37,968 bases of DNA from an uncultured Collinsella sp. (lineage in GTDB: Bacteria; Actinomycetota; Coriobacteriia; Coriobacteriales; Coriobacteriaceae): assembly GCA_900540875.1 (NCBI GenBank), contig UQHT01000027.1:1-37968 (forward strand), written 5' to 3'. The notes under the pieces are model-generated. The model ran no database searches and was not told where the DNA came from. It saw only the letters and a program-made list of their open reading frames with translations. Both the position numbers and the translations under genes were made by a program. Position 1 is the first letter of the stretch, and every line of letters begins with the position of its first letter. Positions 6,577-15,027 of this stretch are shown here, piece after piece.

Positions 6577-8580
6577 TTAGACCAGGCGGGCGTTGATCGT
6601 CTTGGCGATCTCGGCGGCGTCGGTGGAACCCTTGACGGTGGCACGGAAGTCCTCGTCCATGAGCGCCTCGGCGACCTTGGACAGGATCTTGAGGTGCGTG
6701 GTGCCAGCCTGTGCACCAGGGATGAGCAGAGCGATGGCCACGTTGACGGGAGCGCCGTCCATGGTATCCCAACCGGTCACGCCGGACTCGTCCTTAACGA
6801 CGATGACGGCAGCCTCGGTAATGGCGTCGGACTTGGCATGCGGGATGGCGAAGCCCTCCATCATGCCCGTGGTGCCCTCGGCCTCGCGGGCCAGGAAGGC
6901 GTTCATCACGGCGTCGGCGTCGCTGGCGATACCGGCCTTGACAGCCTGGTTGGAAACGAAGCTCAGAGCCTCGTCGCGAGAAGCGAAGTCCTCGGCGACA
7001 AAGACATTCTCGACCTTCACGAAGTCGGCAGCATCGGCCTTAGGGGCCTCAACGGCAACAGCCTTGGAAGCCTCAACCGGCTTGGCTACAGGAGCGGCCT
7101 TCTGATTCTTCTCGAAGTCGTACTTCTTGAAGGCCACGAACAGGATGCCACCGATCACAGCGCCGATGAGGATCGCGAGGACCCACAGCGGACCGTTCTC
7201 GACAACGGGCAGGACCAGGAAGCCACCGTGAGGCGCCGGATCGTGAACGTTGAACATGATGGTCAGGATCGAGGCGATGGAGGAACCGAGCATCATGATG
7301 GGCATGACGGGCCAGATGTTCTTGGTCATGAACGGAATGGCGCCCTCGGTGATGTGGGTGCAACCAAGAATGAGGTTGACGATACCGGCGTCATGATCCT
7401 CCTGGCTGAAGTACTTCTTGCCAACGACGACGGCGAAGGTGGTGATCAGCGGCGGAACGATGCAGGCGGCGGAGACGGCAGCCATGAAGTTGGTGCCGAA
7501 GTTGTAGGTATCGGTGCCAACGCCAGCAGCCAAGGCCTCGGTGAGCATAGCGGTACCGGTGACGTAAGCAGCCTTGTTGACCGGGCCGCCCATGTCAACG
7601 GCGCACATGCAGCCGATGGCAAGGCCCAGGACAATGGCGCCAGAGGCGGACAGACCCTTGAGGAAGTCCATCATGGCGGTGTTGATGGCAGCCATGGGGC
7701 CGGAGATGCCGAGCATGACCAGGCCGACGATGGCGGTCGAGAACAGCGGGTACAGGAAGATAGCCTTGAGGCCGTCCAGATTCTTGGGCAGCTTGGAGAA
7801 GACCTTCTCGAGCAGCAGGATGACATAGCCAGCGAGGAAGCCGCCGACGATGCCGCCCAGGAAGCCGAAGCCCACGCCGGCGCCGCCGGCGTCGATCATG
7901 CCGGTCTCGGCGTTAACGGGCAGGCCCTGGATGGCGATCATACCGGCAACGAAGCCGGGGACGAGCGCCGGGCGCTTGCCGATGGACTCGGCGATATAGG
8001 CGGAAAGCACGGGAACCATGAGGTTCATGGCGATACCGCCGATGATCTTAAGCATAGCGGCAAAGCTGTTGTAGTCAGACGCCGTCGAATCGAAGGACGT
8101 GATGCCCCACAGGAACGAAACGGCGGTCAGGACACCACCGGCGACGACGAAGACCAGCATGTGGCTGACGCCGTTCATGAGGTGCTTGTAGATGATGTGG
8201 CCGATAGATTCCTTCTCCTCGACCTCATCCTCGACATCGGCAGCAGCCGCAACCGAGTCGTCACCCTTGGCGGCGAGCGCGCGGTCGATCAGCTTACCGG
8301 CTGCTTCGACGGACAGGGCCTTGGAAACACCAACGGAAACCATGCGCTTGCCGGCGAAACGCTCCGCCTGGACATCCTTATCGGCTGCGACGACGACGGC
8401 CTTGGCACCGGCGATCTCACTCTTGGTGAGCTCGTTCTCGACACCGACCTGGCCATGGGTCTCGACCTTAATGGTCAGACCGCGCTCGGCAGCTGCCTTC
8501 TCCAGCGCCTCCTTCGCCATGAAGGTGTGCGCGATACCGGTCGGGCAACCGGTGGCGGCGATGATGTCAAACTTAGCCAT
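6577..8580 (-). CDS. fruA: PTS fructose-family transporter subunit EIIBCA
   Basis: Imports fructose, or a related hexose, across the inner membrane and phosphorylates it, most likely to fructose 1-phosphate. The 667-aa single chain is ordered IIB (about 1-100, phospho-Cys12 in ATGCPTGIAHTFMA), a linker, IIC (about 130-485, many membrane helices, PALVPGFVAG and GGPVNKAAYV), an Ala/Lys-rich linker, and IIA (about 520-667, phospho-His near 581 in GFAIPHAKS). All phosphorylation sites are present. The ATG at 8580 has AAGGAGG five nt upstream; the longer frame adds 24 residues with no homology-like content. The regulator gene is divergent across a 272-nt region, and two PfkB kinases lie downstream, which supports fructose as substrate. 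Mannose-type specificity is not excluded. Confidence 0.93.
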   Translation of the reverse strand: MAKFDIIAATGCPTGIAHTFMAKEALEKAAAERGLTIKVETHGQVGVENELTKSEIAGAKAVVVAADKDVQAERFAGKRMVSVGVSKALSVEAAGKLIDRALAAKGDDSVAAAADVEDEVEEKESIGHIIYKHLMNGVSHMLVFVVAGGVLTAVSFLWGITSFDSTASDYNSFAAMLKIIGGIAMNLMVPVLSAYIAESIGKRPALVPGFVAGMIAIQGLPVNAETGMIDAGGAGVGFGFLGGIVGGFLAGYVILLLEKVFSKLPKNLDGLKAIFLYPLFSTAIVGLVMLGISGPMAAINTAMMDFLKGLSASGAIVLGLAIGCMCAVDMGGPVNKAAYVTGTAMLTEALAAGVGTDTYNFGTNFMAAVSAACIVPPLITTFAVVVGKKYFSQEDHDAGIVNLILGCTHITEGAIPFMTKNIWPVMPIMMLGSSIASILTIMFNVHDPAPHGGFLVLPVVENGPLWVLAILIGAVIGGILFVAFKKYDFEKNQKAAPVAKPVEASKAVAVEAPKADAADFVKVENVFVAEDFASRDEALSFVSNQAVKAGIASDADAVMNAFLAREAEGTTGMMEGFAIPHAKSDAITEAAVIVVKDESGVTGWDTMDGAPVNVAIALLIPGAQAGTTHLKILSKVAEALMDEDFRATVKGSTDAAEIAKTINARLV

Positions 8581-8707
8581 GTGTCCCTCCTTTTTAAGTT
8601 TTGCGCCCGCAGGCGCTCCCCTACACGCGCGTCCTTGCGCGCTTTTCCACAACTGAAAGATACCAACCTACCGTCCGCGTGAGAAGAGACAAGGAGCAAT
8701 TCTCCGG

Positions 8708-8751
8708 TGAAAGGTTCTTTCATAACCGTAAACGGTAGGTGAAAGTTTACC
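8708..8751. promoter_or_regulatory. Candidate operator cluster between fruA and the RpiR-type regulator
   Basis: Three short palindromes are packed together: TGAAAGGTTCTTTCA (8708-8722), ACCGTAAACGGT (8725-8736) and the imperfect GGTGAAAGTTTACC (8738-8751). They lie in the 272-nt divergent region, where a dimeric regulator would bind. A TATACT -10-like box for the plus-strand regulator is at 8799-8804. The palindromes are seen directly; assigning them to the regulator is inference. Confidence 0.45.
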
Positions 8752-8852
8752 ATCAACACTTGAAACGGCAAGGTGTATCTTGTTATTGAAAATCCCCCTA
8801 TACTATGACATTACAAAACGATTCCGATTTTCATGCCAACCAGGAGCCATCC

Positions 8853-9710
8853 ATGACCGATAGTAGCAAGAGCGCACTTTCCCTCATTAGTACCCATCAG
8901 GGATACAGCGAGTCCGAGCAGCGCATTGTCGACTATATATTGGAGCACCAGTCCGAGGCGCCACGCCTCACGGCGGCTCAGCTCTCGCGCGCCGCCGCCA
9001 CGTCCGAGGCGACGGTTTCGCGCTTTTGCCGCAAGCTTGGCTTTGGCAGCTTCCGCAGCTTTCAGTTTTCGTTGGCGAGGGATTTGGAAAGCCAGCGCAA
9101 CGAGGGCCTGACTGACGAAGTCTCGCTCGACAATATGGAGCAGAGCCTTAAGAACATCCTGGCTGCCAAGGTGAGCGAGCTTAATGCGACCATCGACGGG
9201 ATCGACCACGATACGTTGGCGGCTGTTGTGCATGCCCTTAAGCATGCAGGGGTTATTGAGTTTGCGGCTGTGGGCAATACGAACGCGGTCGCGCTCGATG
9301 CGACATTTAAGTTTTCGCAGCTGGGCCTTCGCTGCATGGCGAGCACCATCAGCGAGACCTCGATCGGGTTTGCGCTCACGCTACGCCCCGGCGACGTCAT
9401 CGTGCTCATCTCAAACTCCGGCAAATCGCGCCGACTGAATCGCATGGCAAAAGCTGCTCGCGACTGCGGTGCAACCGTAGTCGTCATCAGCAGCGACAGC
9501 AAATCCCCGCTCGCACGCCTGGCAGACTATACTTTTAATACCGTCAACCACGAGGCGTTGCTGACGACGGGCGACTTTGCGTTCTCCAAGATCAGCGCCA
9601 CGATGATCATCGAAGTTATCTACAACTTCCTGCTGCCCGAGATTGAAGACGCTCGCGAACATATCAGCTACTACGAGGAGCTCATCCAGCCGGACAAGGT
9701 CGTTGAGTAA
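8853..9710 (+). CDS. MurR/RpiR-family transcriptional regulator with SIS domain
   Basis: DNA-binding regulator of a sugar-phosphate pathway. The 285-aa protein has an N-terminal RpiR helix-turn-helix (about 15-75, with TAAQLSRAAATSEATVSRFC and KLGFGSFRSF). A C-terminal SIS domain (about 120-260, GVIEFAAVGNTNAV and VIVLISNSGKSRRL) binds phosphosugars in this family. It is divergent from fruA, so fructose 1-phosphate or a bisphosphate is a reasonable but unproven effector. I chose the ATG at 8853, with AGGAG six nt upstream. The upstream ATG at 8805 directly abuts the TATACT box at 8799-8804 and has no ribosome site, so it would lie before the transcription start. Confidence 0.9.
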   Translation: MTDSSKSALSLISTHQGYSESEQRIVDYILEHQSEAPRLTAAQLSRAAATSEATVSRFCRKLGFGSFRSFQFSLARDLESQRNEGLTDEVSLDNMEQSLKNILAAKVSELNATIDGIDHDTLAAVVHALKHAGVIEFAAVGNTNAVALDATFKFSQLGLRCMASTISETSIGFALTLRPGDVIVLISNSGKSRRLNRMAKAARDCGATVVVISSDSKSPLARLADYTFNTVNHEALLTTGDFAFSKISATMIIEVIYNFLLPEIEDAREHISYYEELIQPDKVVE

Positions 9711-9718
9711 AACGCGTA

Positions 9719-9751
9719 GTGGGACAAAAATTTCAGTCTATTTTGTCCCAC
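9719..9751. repeat. 11-bp inverted repeat downstream of the RpiR-type regulator
   Basis: GTGGGACAAAA (9719-9729) is perfectly complementary to 9741-9751, with an 11-nt loop. It lies between the convergent regulator gene (stop 9710) and recN (stop 9770), where a bidirectional terminator is expected, but no T-tract follows the stem on either strand. The same GGGACAAAAA string also appears at 97-106 and at 2897-2906, next to other gene ends or terminators. Confidence 0.55.
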
Positions 9752-9769
9752 CAACACCGCTGATACAAC

Positions 9770-11398
9770 TTAGCCTCGAGCTTCTTCGAGCATCTGCTTT
9801 GCGTGGGCCAAGCTTGCCTCGGACTGATCGCCGCTCAGCATTCGGGCGATCTCTGCGGTACGGGCGTCTCCCGTCACCTCGTCCAGATGCGTCTGGGGAA
9901 CATCGCCGGGTTCCTTGCTCACCACGTAGTGCTTATCGGCCATAACGGCGACCTGCGCCAGGTGCGTAACGACTATCACCTGATGCGTCGCGGCAAGATC
10001 GGCCAGCACACCAGCAAGAGCACGAGCCGTGGAGCCGCCGACACCGGCATCGACCTCGTCAAACACCAGCGTATCGACACCGTCCGCATTACCCAAGACC
10101 ACCTTGCTCGCCAGCATAACGCGGCTGAGCTCGCCGCCCGACGCAATGCGGCGCAGGGGTCGCGGCGTCAAGCCAGCACCGCTGCGGTATAGCAGCTCGT
10201 AGCTCGAAGGACCAACGGGCGTCCACTCAGCACGGGGAAGATCGCGCGACTCCCAGACGAGCTCGGCACTACCCATCTCCAAGCGCGCCATCTGGCGACC
10301 AACCTCGTGGCAGAAGCGCGGGGCCGCCGTATTGCGAGCGCGCTTAAGTGCCCTGGCAGCAGCGAACAGCTCGCGCTCGGCGCTCCCGAGTGCCTCACGC
10401 GCCTTTTTGATCTGTTCATCGCCATCATCGACCAGCGAAAGCAGCTCTTGTGAGCGGTCGCGCATGGCAAAGACATCGTCCATGGTCGGACCCCACTGAC
10501 GCAGCAGGCCCTTGAGGTCGGAATACCGCTCGCGCATGCGAGCGAGCTCACGAGAATCGAAGGCGACCCCATCGCGATAGGCGCGCAGCTCGTTGGCACA
10601 ATCCTCAAGCGAGATGCAGGCATCCGAAAGCGCATCGGCAATGTCGCCCAGCTTGCGGTCAACGGTCGCCATACGTGAAAGCTCGGCCACGGCGCTGTTC
10701 ACGCTATCGAGTGCTCCCCCTTCGGCGGCAAGCGATGCATGGGCATCGTTAGCTGTGGCAACCAGTACCTCGGCATGTTCGGAGCGCGGCAGCAGTTCCT
10801 CGAGTTCCTCATACTCGCCCGGCTTGGGGTCGACCTCGCCGATGCGCTCGAGGGCAAAGCGCGCCTCCTCGACGCGGCTCCCCTGCGCACGCGAGGCCTC
10901 CTCAACGCGACGGACCTCCTTAGCGGCCGCGCGCGAGGCTTTAAAGCAAGCACGGTAGTGCTCGAGCGCCTCGAGCGCAGAGCGTCCCGCCCACGCATCG
11001 ACCATCGCAACGTGATGCGCCGGATCGAGCAAGCGCTGGTGCTCGTGCTGGCCGCACAGATCCATCATCACGCCAACGCGCTCCGAAAGCTCGCGCACAC
11101 TGGCGATGCGGCCGTCAATCTTCACGCGGCTGCGGCCCTCGGCAGAAAGGCTGCGCTGGACCGTGAAGCCCTCTGTGTCGTGCGGGCCGTCAAACAGGCG
11201 TGCCTCGACGCTCGCCAGCGCCTCGCCCTCGCGCACCGTCGACGAATCCGCGCGCTCGCCCAAAATAAGCTTGAGGGCCGAGAGCAGCGCGGTCTTGCCG
11301 GCGCCGGTCTCACCAGTCAGGACAGTCAGGCCGGCACTCGGTACCAGCGTCGCCTCGCGAATGAGTGCAATATTAGAAACCTGCAGCTCATCGATCAT
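9770..11398 (-). CDS. recN: DNA repair protein RecN
   Basis: SMC-like ATPase that acts early in double-strand-break repair on the nucleoid. The 542-aa protein has a Walker A motif GETGAGKT at about residues 30-37, then long helical coiled-coil segments (about 150-350). An ABC signature-like region (LRRIASGGELSRVMLA) and a Walker B motif (VDTLVFDEVDAGVGG) lie near residues 410-455. Length is normal. The ATG at 11398 overlaps the end of nadK by 11 nt and has GGAG six nt upstream. It is the last gene of the efp-asp23-nusB-xseB-tlyA-nadK-recN run. The tlyA-nadK-recN order is shared with mycobacteria. Confidence 0.95.
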   Translation of the reverse strand: MIDELQVSNIALIREATLVPSAGLTVLTGETGAGKTALLSALKLILGERADSSTVREGEALASVEARLFDGPHDTEGFTVQRSLSAEGRSRVKIDGRIASVRELSERVGVMMDLCGQHEHQRLLDPAHHVAMVDAWAGRSALEALEHYRACFKASRAAAKEVRRVEEASRAQGSRVEEARFALERIGEVDPKPGEYEELEELLPRSEHAEVLVATANDAHASLAAEGGALDSVNSAVAELSRMATVDRKLGDIADALSDACISLEDCANELRAYRDGVAFDSRELARMRERYSDLKGLLRQWGPTMDDVFAMRDRSQELLSLVDDGDEQIKKAREALGSAERELFAAARALKRARNTAAPRFCHEVGRQMARLEMGSAELVWESRDLPRAEWTPVGPSSYELLYRSGAGLTPRPLRRIASGGELSRVMLASKVVLGNADGVDTLVFDEVDAGVGGSTARALAGVLADLAATHQVIVVTHLAQVAVMADKHYVVSKEPGDVPQTHLDEVTGDARTAEIARMLSGDQSEASLAHAKQMLEEARG

Positions 11399-12248
11399 GA
11401 CGGACTCCGTAGAATACGCGGCTCACCGAGTTATAGAAGCTCTCGGGGCCGTAATCGAGCAGCAGCACATCTCCAGGCCCGCGGCGCACCGCCACGCTCT
11501 CAACGGTGCCATCGCAGGTAATAAACTGTCCATCGATAGCGATCGCCGGAACGCTCGGACGATCATCGGACATAAAGATTTCGACGACATCACTCGGCGA
11601 AGTCAAGAAGGCACGGGCCTGAATGGTGTGCGGCGCAATGGGTACGCAGACCATGCCCGTATAGTCGGGGCTCACGATGGGGCCACCGGCACTGAGTGCG
11701 TAACCCGTAGAACCAGTCGCCGTGGACACGACCACGCCGTCGCCACGCAGTCGATCGATATGGTGGCCCGACACCGTGATGTCGAACTCGACCATATCGG
11801 ACAGCGGACCGCGGGTAAGCGCCATGTCGTTGAGGGCGAAGGTGCGCACGACATCCTTCGTACCGTCTTCGCGCACGGACACGATATCCGCAGCGATGGT
11901 GGCGCGACGGCTCACGTGCAGCTCGCCGGAAAGGGCGTCGCTCACGACCTTAAGAATGTCGCGCTCCTCGGGGCTCGCAGCAGTTAAAAAGCCCAGGTGA
12001 CCATAGGAAAGACCGAGGATAGGAATCTCGCGATGGTTGAGGATGCGGGCAGCGCGCAGCAGCGTGCCGTCGCCGCCGAGCGTAATGACCAGATCGGAGC
12101 CGTCAATATCAGGCGTACTTTGAATCTTCGATCGCTGGTCGGCAGCCCATGCGACCTCATAGCCCTGGCGCGTCAGCCAAAGCTCGAGCATCAGGCCGCT
12201 CTCGACCGCCTCTTGCTTGTAGTAATTGGGAACCAGAAAGACCTTCAT
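11388..12248 (-). CDS. nadK: NAD kinase
   Basis: Phosphorylates NAD to NADP with ATP or polyphosphate in the cytoplasm. The protein is 286 aa. It has the GGDGTLL motif, GLSYGHLGFLT, and the conserved GDGVVVSTATGSTGYALSAGG block that binds NAD. The usual Asn-Glu pair that contacts the nicotinamide ribose appears as Asn-Asp (ALNDMALTRG), a mild variation. The start ATG overlaps the tlyA stop by 4 nt (ATGA), which implies translational coupling. Pathway role and neighbours are as expected for actinobacteria. Confidence 0.95.
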   Translation of the reverse strand: MKVFLVPNYYKQEAVESGLMLELWLTRQGYEVAWAADQRSKIQSTPDIDGSDLVITLGGDGTLLRAARILNHREIPILGLSYGHLGFLTAASPEERDILKVVSDALSGELHVSRRATIAADIVSVREDGTKDVVRTFALNDMALTRGPLSDMVEFDITVSGHHIDRLRGDGVVVSTATGSTGYALSAGGPIVSPDYTGMVCVPIAPHTIQARAFLTSPSDVVEIFMSDDRPSVPAIAIDGQFITCDGTVESVAVRRGPGDVLLLDYGPESFYNSVSRVFYGVRHDR

Positions 12249-13057
12249 AGCGTTGCAGCTTTCTCGCTCAAAACCGATACCTGGGATTGCAGCACGTCTT
12301 GCGAGCGGTCGCCAGATTCAAATCTCGTGCCGTACAGGAAAAACTCAACGTTGCCCTTGGCACCATGAATGGGCGACACGCACACATCGACCGGGAACAG
12401 CCCCTTGGCAGCAAAGAGCTCAACCGCCGCCACGAGCGTATCGCGGCGCACAGCGGGATCGGTCACAATGCCGCCCTCGCCCACCAGCGCCGCCGGAGCT
12501 TCAAACTGTGGCTTTACGAGCGTGCAGAATGCACCCGTAGGCGCCAGGCACGCCAGTACCGCATCGATAATGTTCGCGATGCTGGTAAACGAGACATCAC
12601 ACACAGCCAGGTCGATGGCGCCGGCATAGCCAAGCTCAGGCAGCTGCGTCACGTTTGTGCGCTCAAGCAGCGTCACGCGATCGTCCTGACGCAACGACCA
12701 ATCGAACTGGGCGCGACCCACGTCCACAGAGACAACGGTCGCAGCTCCGCGCTTGAGCAGGCAATCGGTAAAACCCCCGGTAGAGCAGCCCACATCCAAA
12801 CAGGCAAGGCCCGTCGGATTGATGCCAAACGCATCAAGCGCGCCTTCGAGCTTAAGACCGCCGCGGCCAACATAGGGAATGCGCCCCCTCACGTGCAGCG
12901 GCAGACCCGGAATCACCTTAAGGCCCGGCGAAGTCAAGCGCTCGCCGCCACTCGAGACCAATCCGGCCATAAGAGTGCGAAGGGCATCCGCGCGATCGGC
13001 GCAGATGCCCTGTGAAATCAGTTCGTCATCAAGACGCACGCGTTTCATGAATGCCAT
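12245..13057 (-). CDS. tlyA: TlyA-family rRNA 2'-O-methyltransferase
   Basis: In mycobacteria TlyA methylates cytidine 2'-hydroxyls in 16S and 23S rRNA. An N-terminal S4 RNA-binding domain (about 5-65) precedes an FtsJ/RrmJ-like methyltransferase fold. The SAM site is LDVGCSTGGFTDCLL. The K-D-K-E catalytic set is visible: Lys in GRGGLKLEG, Asp in CDVSF, Lys in LVKPQFE and Glu in GNVEFF. Older annotations call this family hemolysin; there is no sign of a secreted toxin here. The start is uncertain: ATG at 13057 or 13048 (which would begin MKRVRLDD), with no strong ribosome site for either, so coupling to xseB is likely. Confidence 0.9.
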   Translation of the reverse strand: MAFMKRVRLDDELISQGICADRADALRTLMAGLVSSGGERLTSPGLKVIPGLPLHVRGRIPYVGRGGLKLEGALDAFGINPTGLACLDVGCSTGGFTDCLLKRGAATVVSVDVGRAQFDWSLRQDDRVTLLERTNVTQLPELGYAGAIDLAVCDVSFTSIANIIDAVLACLAPTGAFCTLVKPQFEAPAALVGEGGIVTDPAVRRDTLVAAVELFAAKGLFPVDVCVSPIHGAKGNVEFFLYGTRFESGDRSQDVLQSQVSVLSEKAATL

Positions 13058-13083
13058 CAACCATTCGTATCCGGAGATGCGGC

Positions 13084-13323
13084 CTAGCTATCCTGGGATT
13101 CGTTTGCCGCATCCTCATCGTATTCCTGCTCGAGCTTATCGGCCTCACGCGGCGTCAGCTCAAACTTGTCGACCATATCGACCGCGCGGGAGCCCAGCTC
13201 AATCGCTTCGTCAAACAGATCGAGTGAACGCTCCAAGGACGTATCCTTGGAGCGAACGGTAGCGATGATCTGGTCCAGACGGTCCGAAATCTCGTCAAAG
13301 TTGCGGACAGAACCCTCTGGCAT
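13084..13323 (-). CDS. xseB: Exodeoxyribonuclease VII small subunit
   Basis: Binds the large subunit XseA to form the single-strand exonuclease VII. The 79-aa protein has the family's compact helical pattern: FDEISDRLDQIIATVRSKD, then LERSLDLFDEAIELG with the conserved L-E-x-S-L motif. An acidic tail follows. The start ATG has AGGAG five nt upstream, inside the end of nusB, with only 2 nt between the genes. The partner gene xseA, commonly next door, is not in this window. Confidence 0.9.
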   Translation of the reverse strand: MPEGSVRNFDEISDRLDQIIATVRSKDTSLERSLDLFDEAIELGSRAVDMVDKFELTPREADKLEQEYDEDAANESQDS

Positions 13324-13325
13324 GG

Positions 13326-13913
13326 CTACTCCTCGACGGAGTCGGCCTCGACGGCCTCAGCAGCGTCCACATCCTCGGCAAGTACACCGGCGGTAGCCTG
13401 AGCGGCAGCGACCTTGGCGGCAGCCTCAGCAGCCTGGGCCTCCTCGCGAGCGCGATCCTCGGCCAGCAGTTCCTGGTACAGGTCCTCGCCCGGCAACTCC
13501 TCGCTGCGCGCGATCTTGCCCAGCACGCCGTTGACGAACGACGCGGACTGGTCGGTGCCATAGGCCTTGGCAAGTTCGACGGCCTCGTTGATCACGATAG
13601 CGTCCGAGACCTCTTCGTCGGTGAGGAAGCGCATCTCGTAGACGGCGATACGCAGCAGATTGCGGTCGGCGCCGGGCATGCGCATAAGATCCCAGTTCTT
13701 GGCGACGGCGCGCAGGGCACAGTCGATGCGATCGATATGCTCGTAGGCACCGCGGCACAGCTCCAGCGCATAGGGGTCGAGGGGGCCCTTCGAGATCAGG
13801 AAATCGCCCTCGAGGACGCGCTCGAGCGGGCTGTCCGTGGCCTCGGCCTGGAACAGCAGCTGCAGCGCCTGACTGCGGGCAAGCGTACGCCCGCGATAAA
13901 CCTTAAGGCTCAA
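13326..13913 (-). CDS. nusB: Transcription antitermination factor NusB with acidic/Ala-rich C-terminal tail
   Basis: RNA-binding factor that joins NusE (S10) at boxA in rRNA operon antitermination. The 195-aa protein has the NusB core (about 8-140: RSQALQLLFQAE, LLRIAVYEMRFL, VINEAVELAKAYG, FVNGVLGKIAR). An extra tail of about 50 residues is rich in Ala, Glu and Asp and looks disordered; typical NusB proteins are around 130-150 aa. The start is TTG at 13913 with AGGAG six nt upstream, 3 nt from the asp23 stop. Confidence 0.93.
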   Translation of the reverse strand: MSLKVYRGRTLARSQALQLLFQAEATDSPLERVLEGDFLISKGPLDPYALELCRGAYEHIDRIDCALRAVAKNWDLMRMPGADRNLLRIAVYEMRFLTDEEVSDAIVINEAVELAKAYGTDQSASFVNGVLGKIARSEELPGEDLYQELLAEDRAREEAQAAEAAAKVAAAQATAGVLAEDVDAAEAVEADSVEE

Positions 13914-13916
13914 AGG

Positions 13917-14279
13917 TTACTCCTTGGGGAAAACGAGGCCGTCGATGCAAACGTCAACGCGCTCGACCTCAACGCCCACCTGGGCATCGATGGCAGCGAC
14001 CACGGCAGCGCGAACGGCCTCGGCGAGTTTCTTGAACGGATAGCCAAAGAACACCACAACGCGCACGGTGAGTGCGAGCTTGTCGCCGACGACCTCGGTC
14101 TCGACCGCCGGCTCGGAAGCCGGGGCCTTGGACGAGAGCATCATGGAGACAAGGTTGGTGGCAAGGTCCTTGACGCCAACGGAGGCGATGCCCTCGACAT
14201 CGGACACGGCGCGCGAGACGATGGCGGTCAGAACATCGGGCGAAATGCCGATGCCGTCAATCTTGATTTCCTGGGGCAT
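13917..14279 (-). CDS. Asp23/Gls24-family envelope stress-type protein
   Basis: Asp23/Gls24 proteins are small cytoplasmic proteins. Some associate with the membrane through AmaP-type anchors, and the YqhY branch lies beside acc and nusB genes in Firmicutes. The 120-aa protein has the family pattern: ISPDVLTAIVSRAVSDVEGIASVG at the start, LTVRVVVFFGYPF in the middle and VERVDVCIDGLVF at the end. It lies between efp and nusB, the same position as yqhY before nusB. Its exact function is unknown. The ATG has AGGAGG four nt upstream. Confidence 0.85.
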   Translation of the reverse strand: MPQEIKIDGIGISPDVLTAIVSRAVSDVEGIASVGVKDLATNLVSMMLSSKAPASEPAVETEVVGDKLALTVRVVVFFGYPFKKLAEAVRAAVVAAIDAQVGVEVERVDVCIDGLVFPKE

Positions 14280-14303
14280 GAGTCCTCCTAGAAGAGTTGG
14301 TTG

Positions 14304-14867
14304 CTAGACGCGGGAGACGAACTTGCCGTCGCGGGTGTCAACCTTGATGACCTCGCCCTCGTTGAGGTACATGGGGACCTGGATGACAGCGCCGGTGTCG
14401 ATCGTGGCCGGCTTGGTGGAACCCTGGACGGTGTCGCCCTTAAAGCCCGGGTCGGTCTGGACGATGGTGGTCTCGATGAACATCGGCGGAGTCACGCCCA
14501 TGAGCTCATCGTCGGCGAAGAGCAGCTGGCAAATGTCGTTCTCGCGCAGCCACTTGGAGTTCTCGCCCACCATGTCCTCGGGAACGGGAACCTGCTCATA
14601 GGATTCGTTGTCCATGAAGATGTAGTCGGTGCCATCGTTGTAGAGGTACTGGAACTCACGGGTGGTGAGCATGACGCTCTCGAACTTGGTGCCGGCGTTG
14701 CAGGTGTTCTCGACGACGCGGCCGCTCTTGATGTCGCGGGTCTTGTAGCGCACAAACGCGCCGCCCTTGCCCGGCTTGACATGCTGGAACTCGACGATGG
14801 TGTAGACCTTGTCCTTAATGCGGAGACCGAGGCCGTTCTTGAAGTCGGCGGTAGAAATGGTAGGCAT
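14304..14867 (-). CDS. efp: Elongation factor P
   Basis: Rescues ribosomes stalled on proline stretches. The 187-aa protein has the three-barrel EF-P layout and ends in the C-terminal OB fold. The tip residue is Lys34 in HVKPGKGGAF, the site modified by EpmA or other systems in some bacteria; no modification gene is visible nearby. I chose the ATG at 14867 (MPTISTADFKNG, with AAAGGT upstream). An upstream in-frame start adds 11 residues without support. It opens the efp-asp23-nusB run and follows a terminator. Confidence 0.95.
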   Translation of the reverse strand: MPTISTADFKNGLGLRIKDKVYTIVEFQHVKPGKGGAFVRYKTRDIKSGRVVENTCNAGTKFESVMLTTREFQYLYNDGTDYIFMDNESYEQVPVPEDMVGENSKWLRENDICQLLFADDELMGVTPPMFIETTIVQTDPGFKGDTVQGSTKPATIDTGAVIQVPMYLNEGEVIKVDTRDGKFVSRV

Positions 14868-14960
14868 AGCGACCTTTCTTGTTATGGGCAGAACGCACAA
14901 GCGTCCAAATTACATACGAGCGAAATTATACACTTGCAGACGGCGCCTGCAGCGAGCGCA

Positions 14961-15004
14961 TAAAAAGAGAACGCGGGGCGTCCGAATTGCTCCGGAGGCC
15001 CCGC
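14961..15004 (-). terminator. Rho-independent terminator after the M24 peptidase
   Basis: A stem of GCGGGGC/GCCCCGC (14973-14979 with 14998-15004), with a further inner TCCG/CGGA pairing, is followed on the minus strand by TTCTCTTTTTA (14961-14971). It lies 24 nt after the stop at 15028 and upstream of efp. Confidence 0.75.
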
Positions 15005-15027
15005 CCCAAACTATCTACCGAAGTAGA

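Noticed and set aside
8805..9710. Longer form of the RpiR-type regulator starting at 8805
   Set aside because: Its ATG directly abuts the TATACT -10-like box and has no ribosome site. The ATG at 8853 has a good AGGAG and matches family N-termini.
12245..13057. TlyA as a hemolysin toxin
   Set aside because: The S4 domain, SAM site and K-D-K-E set identify an rRNA 2'-O-methyltransferase. There is no signal peptide or pore-forming feature.
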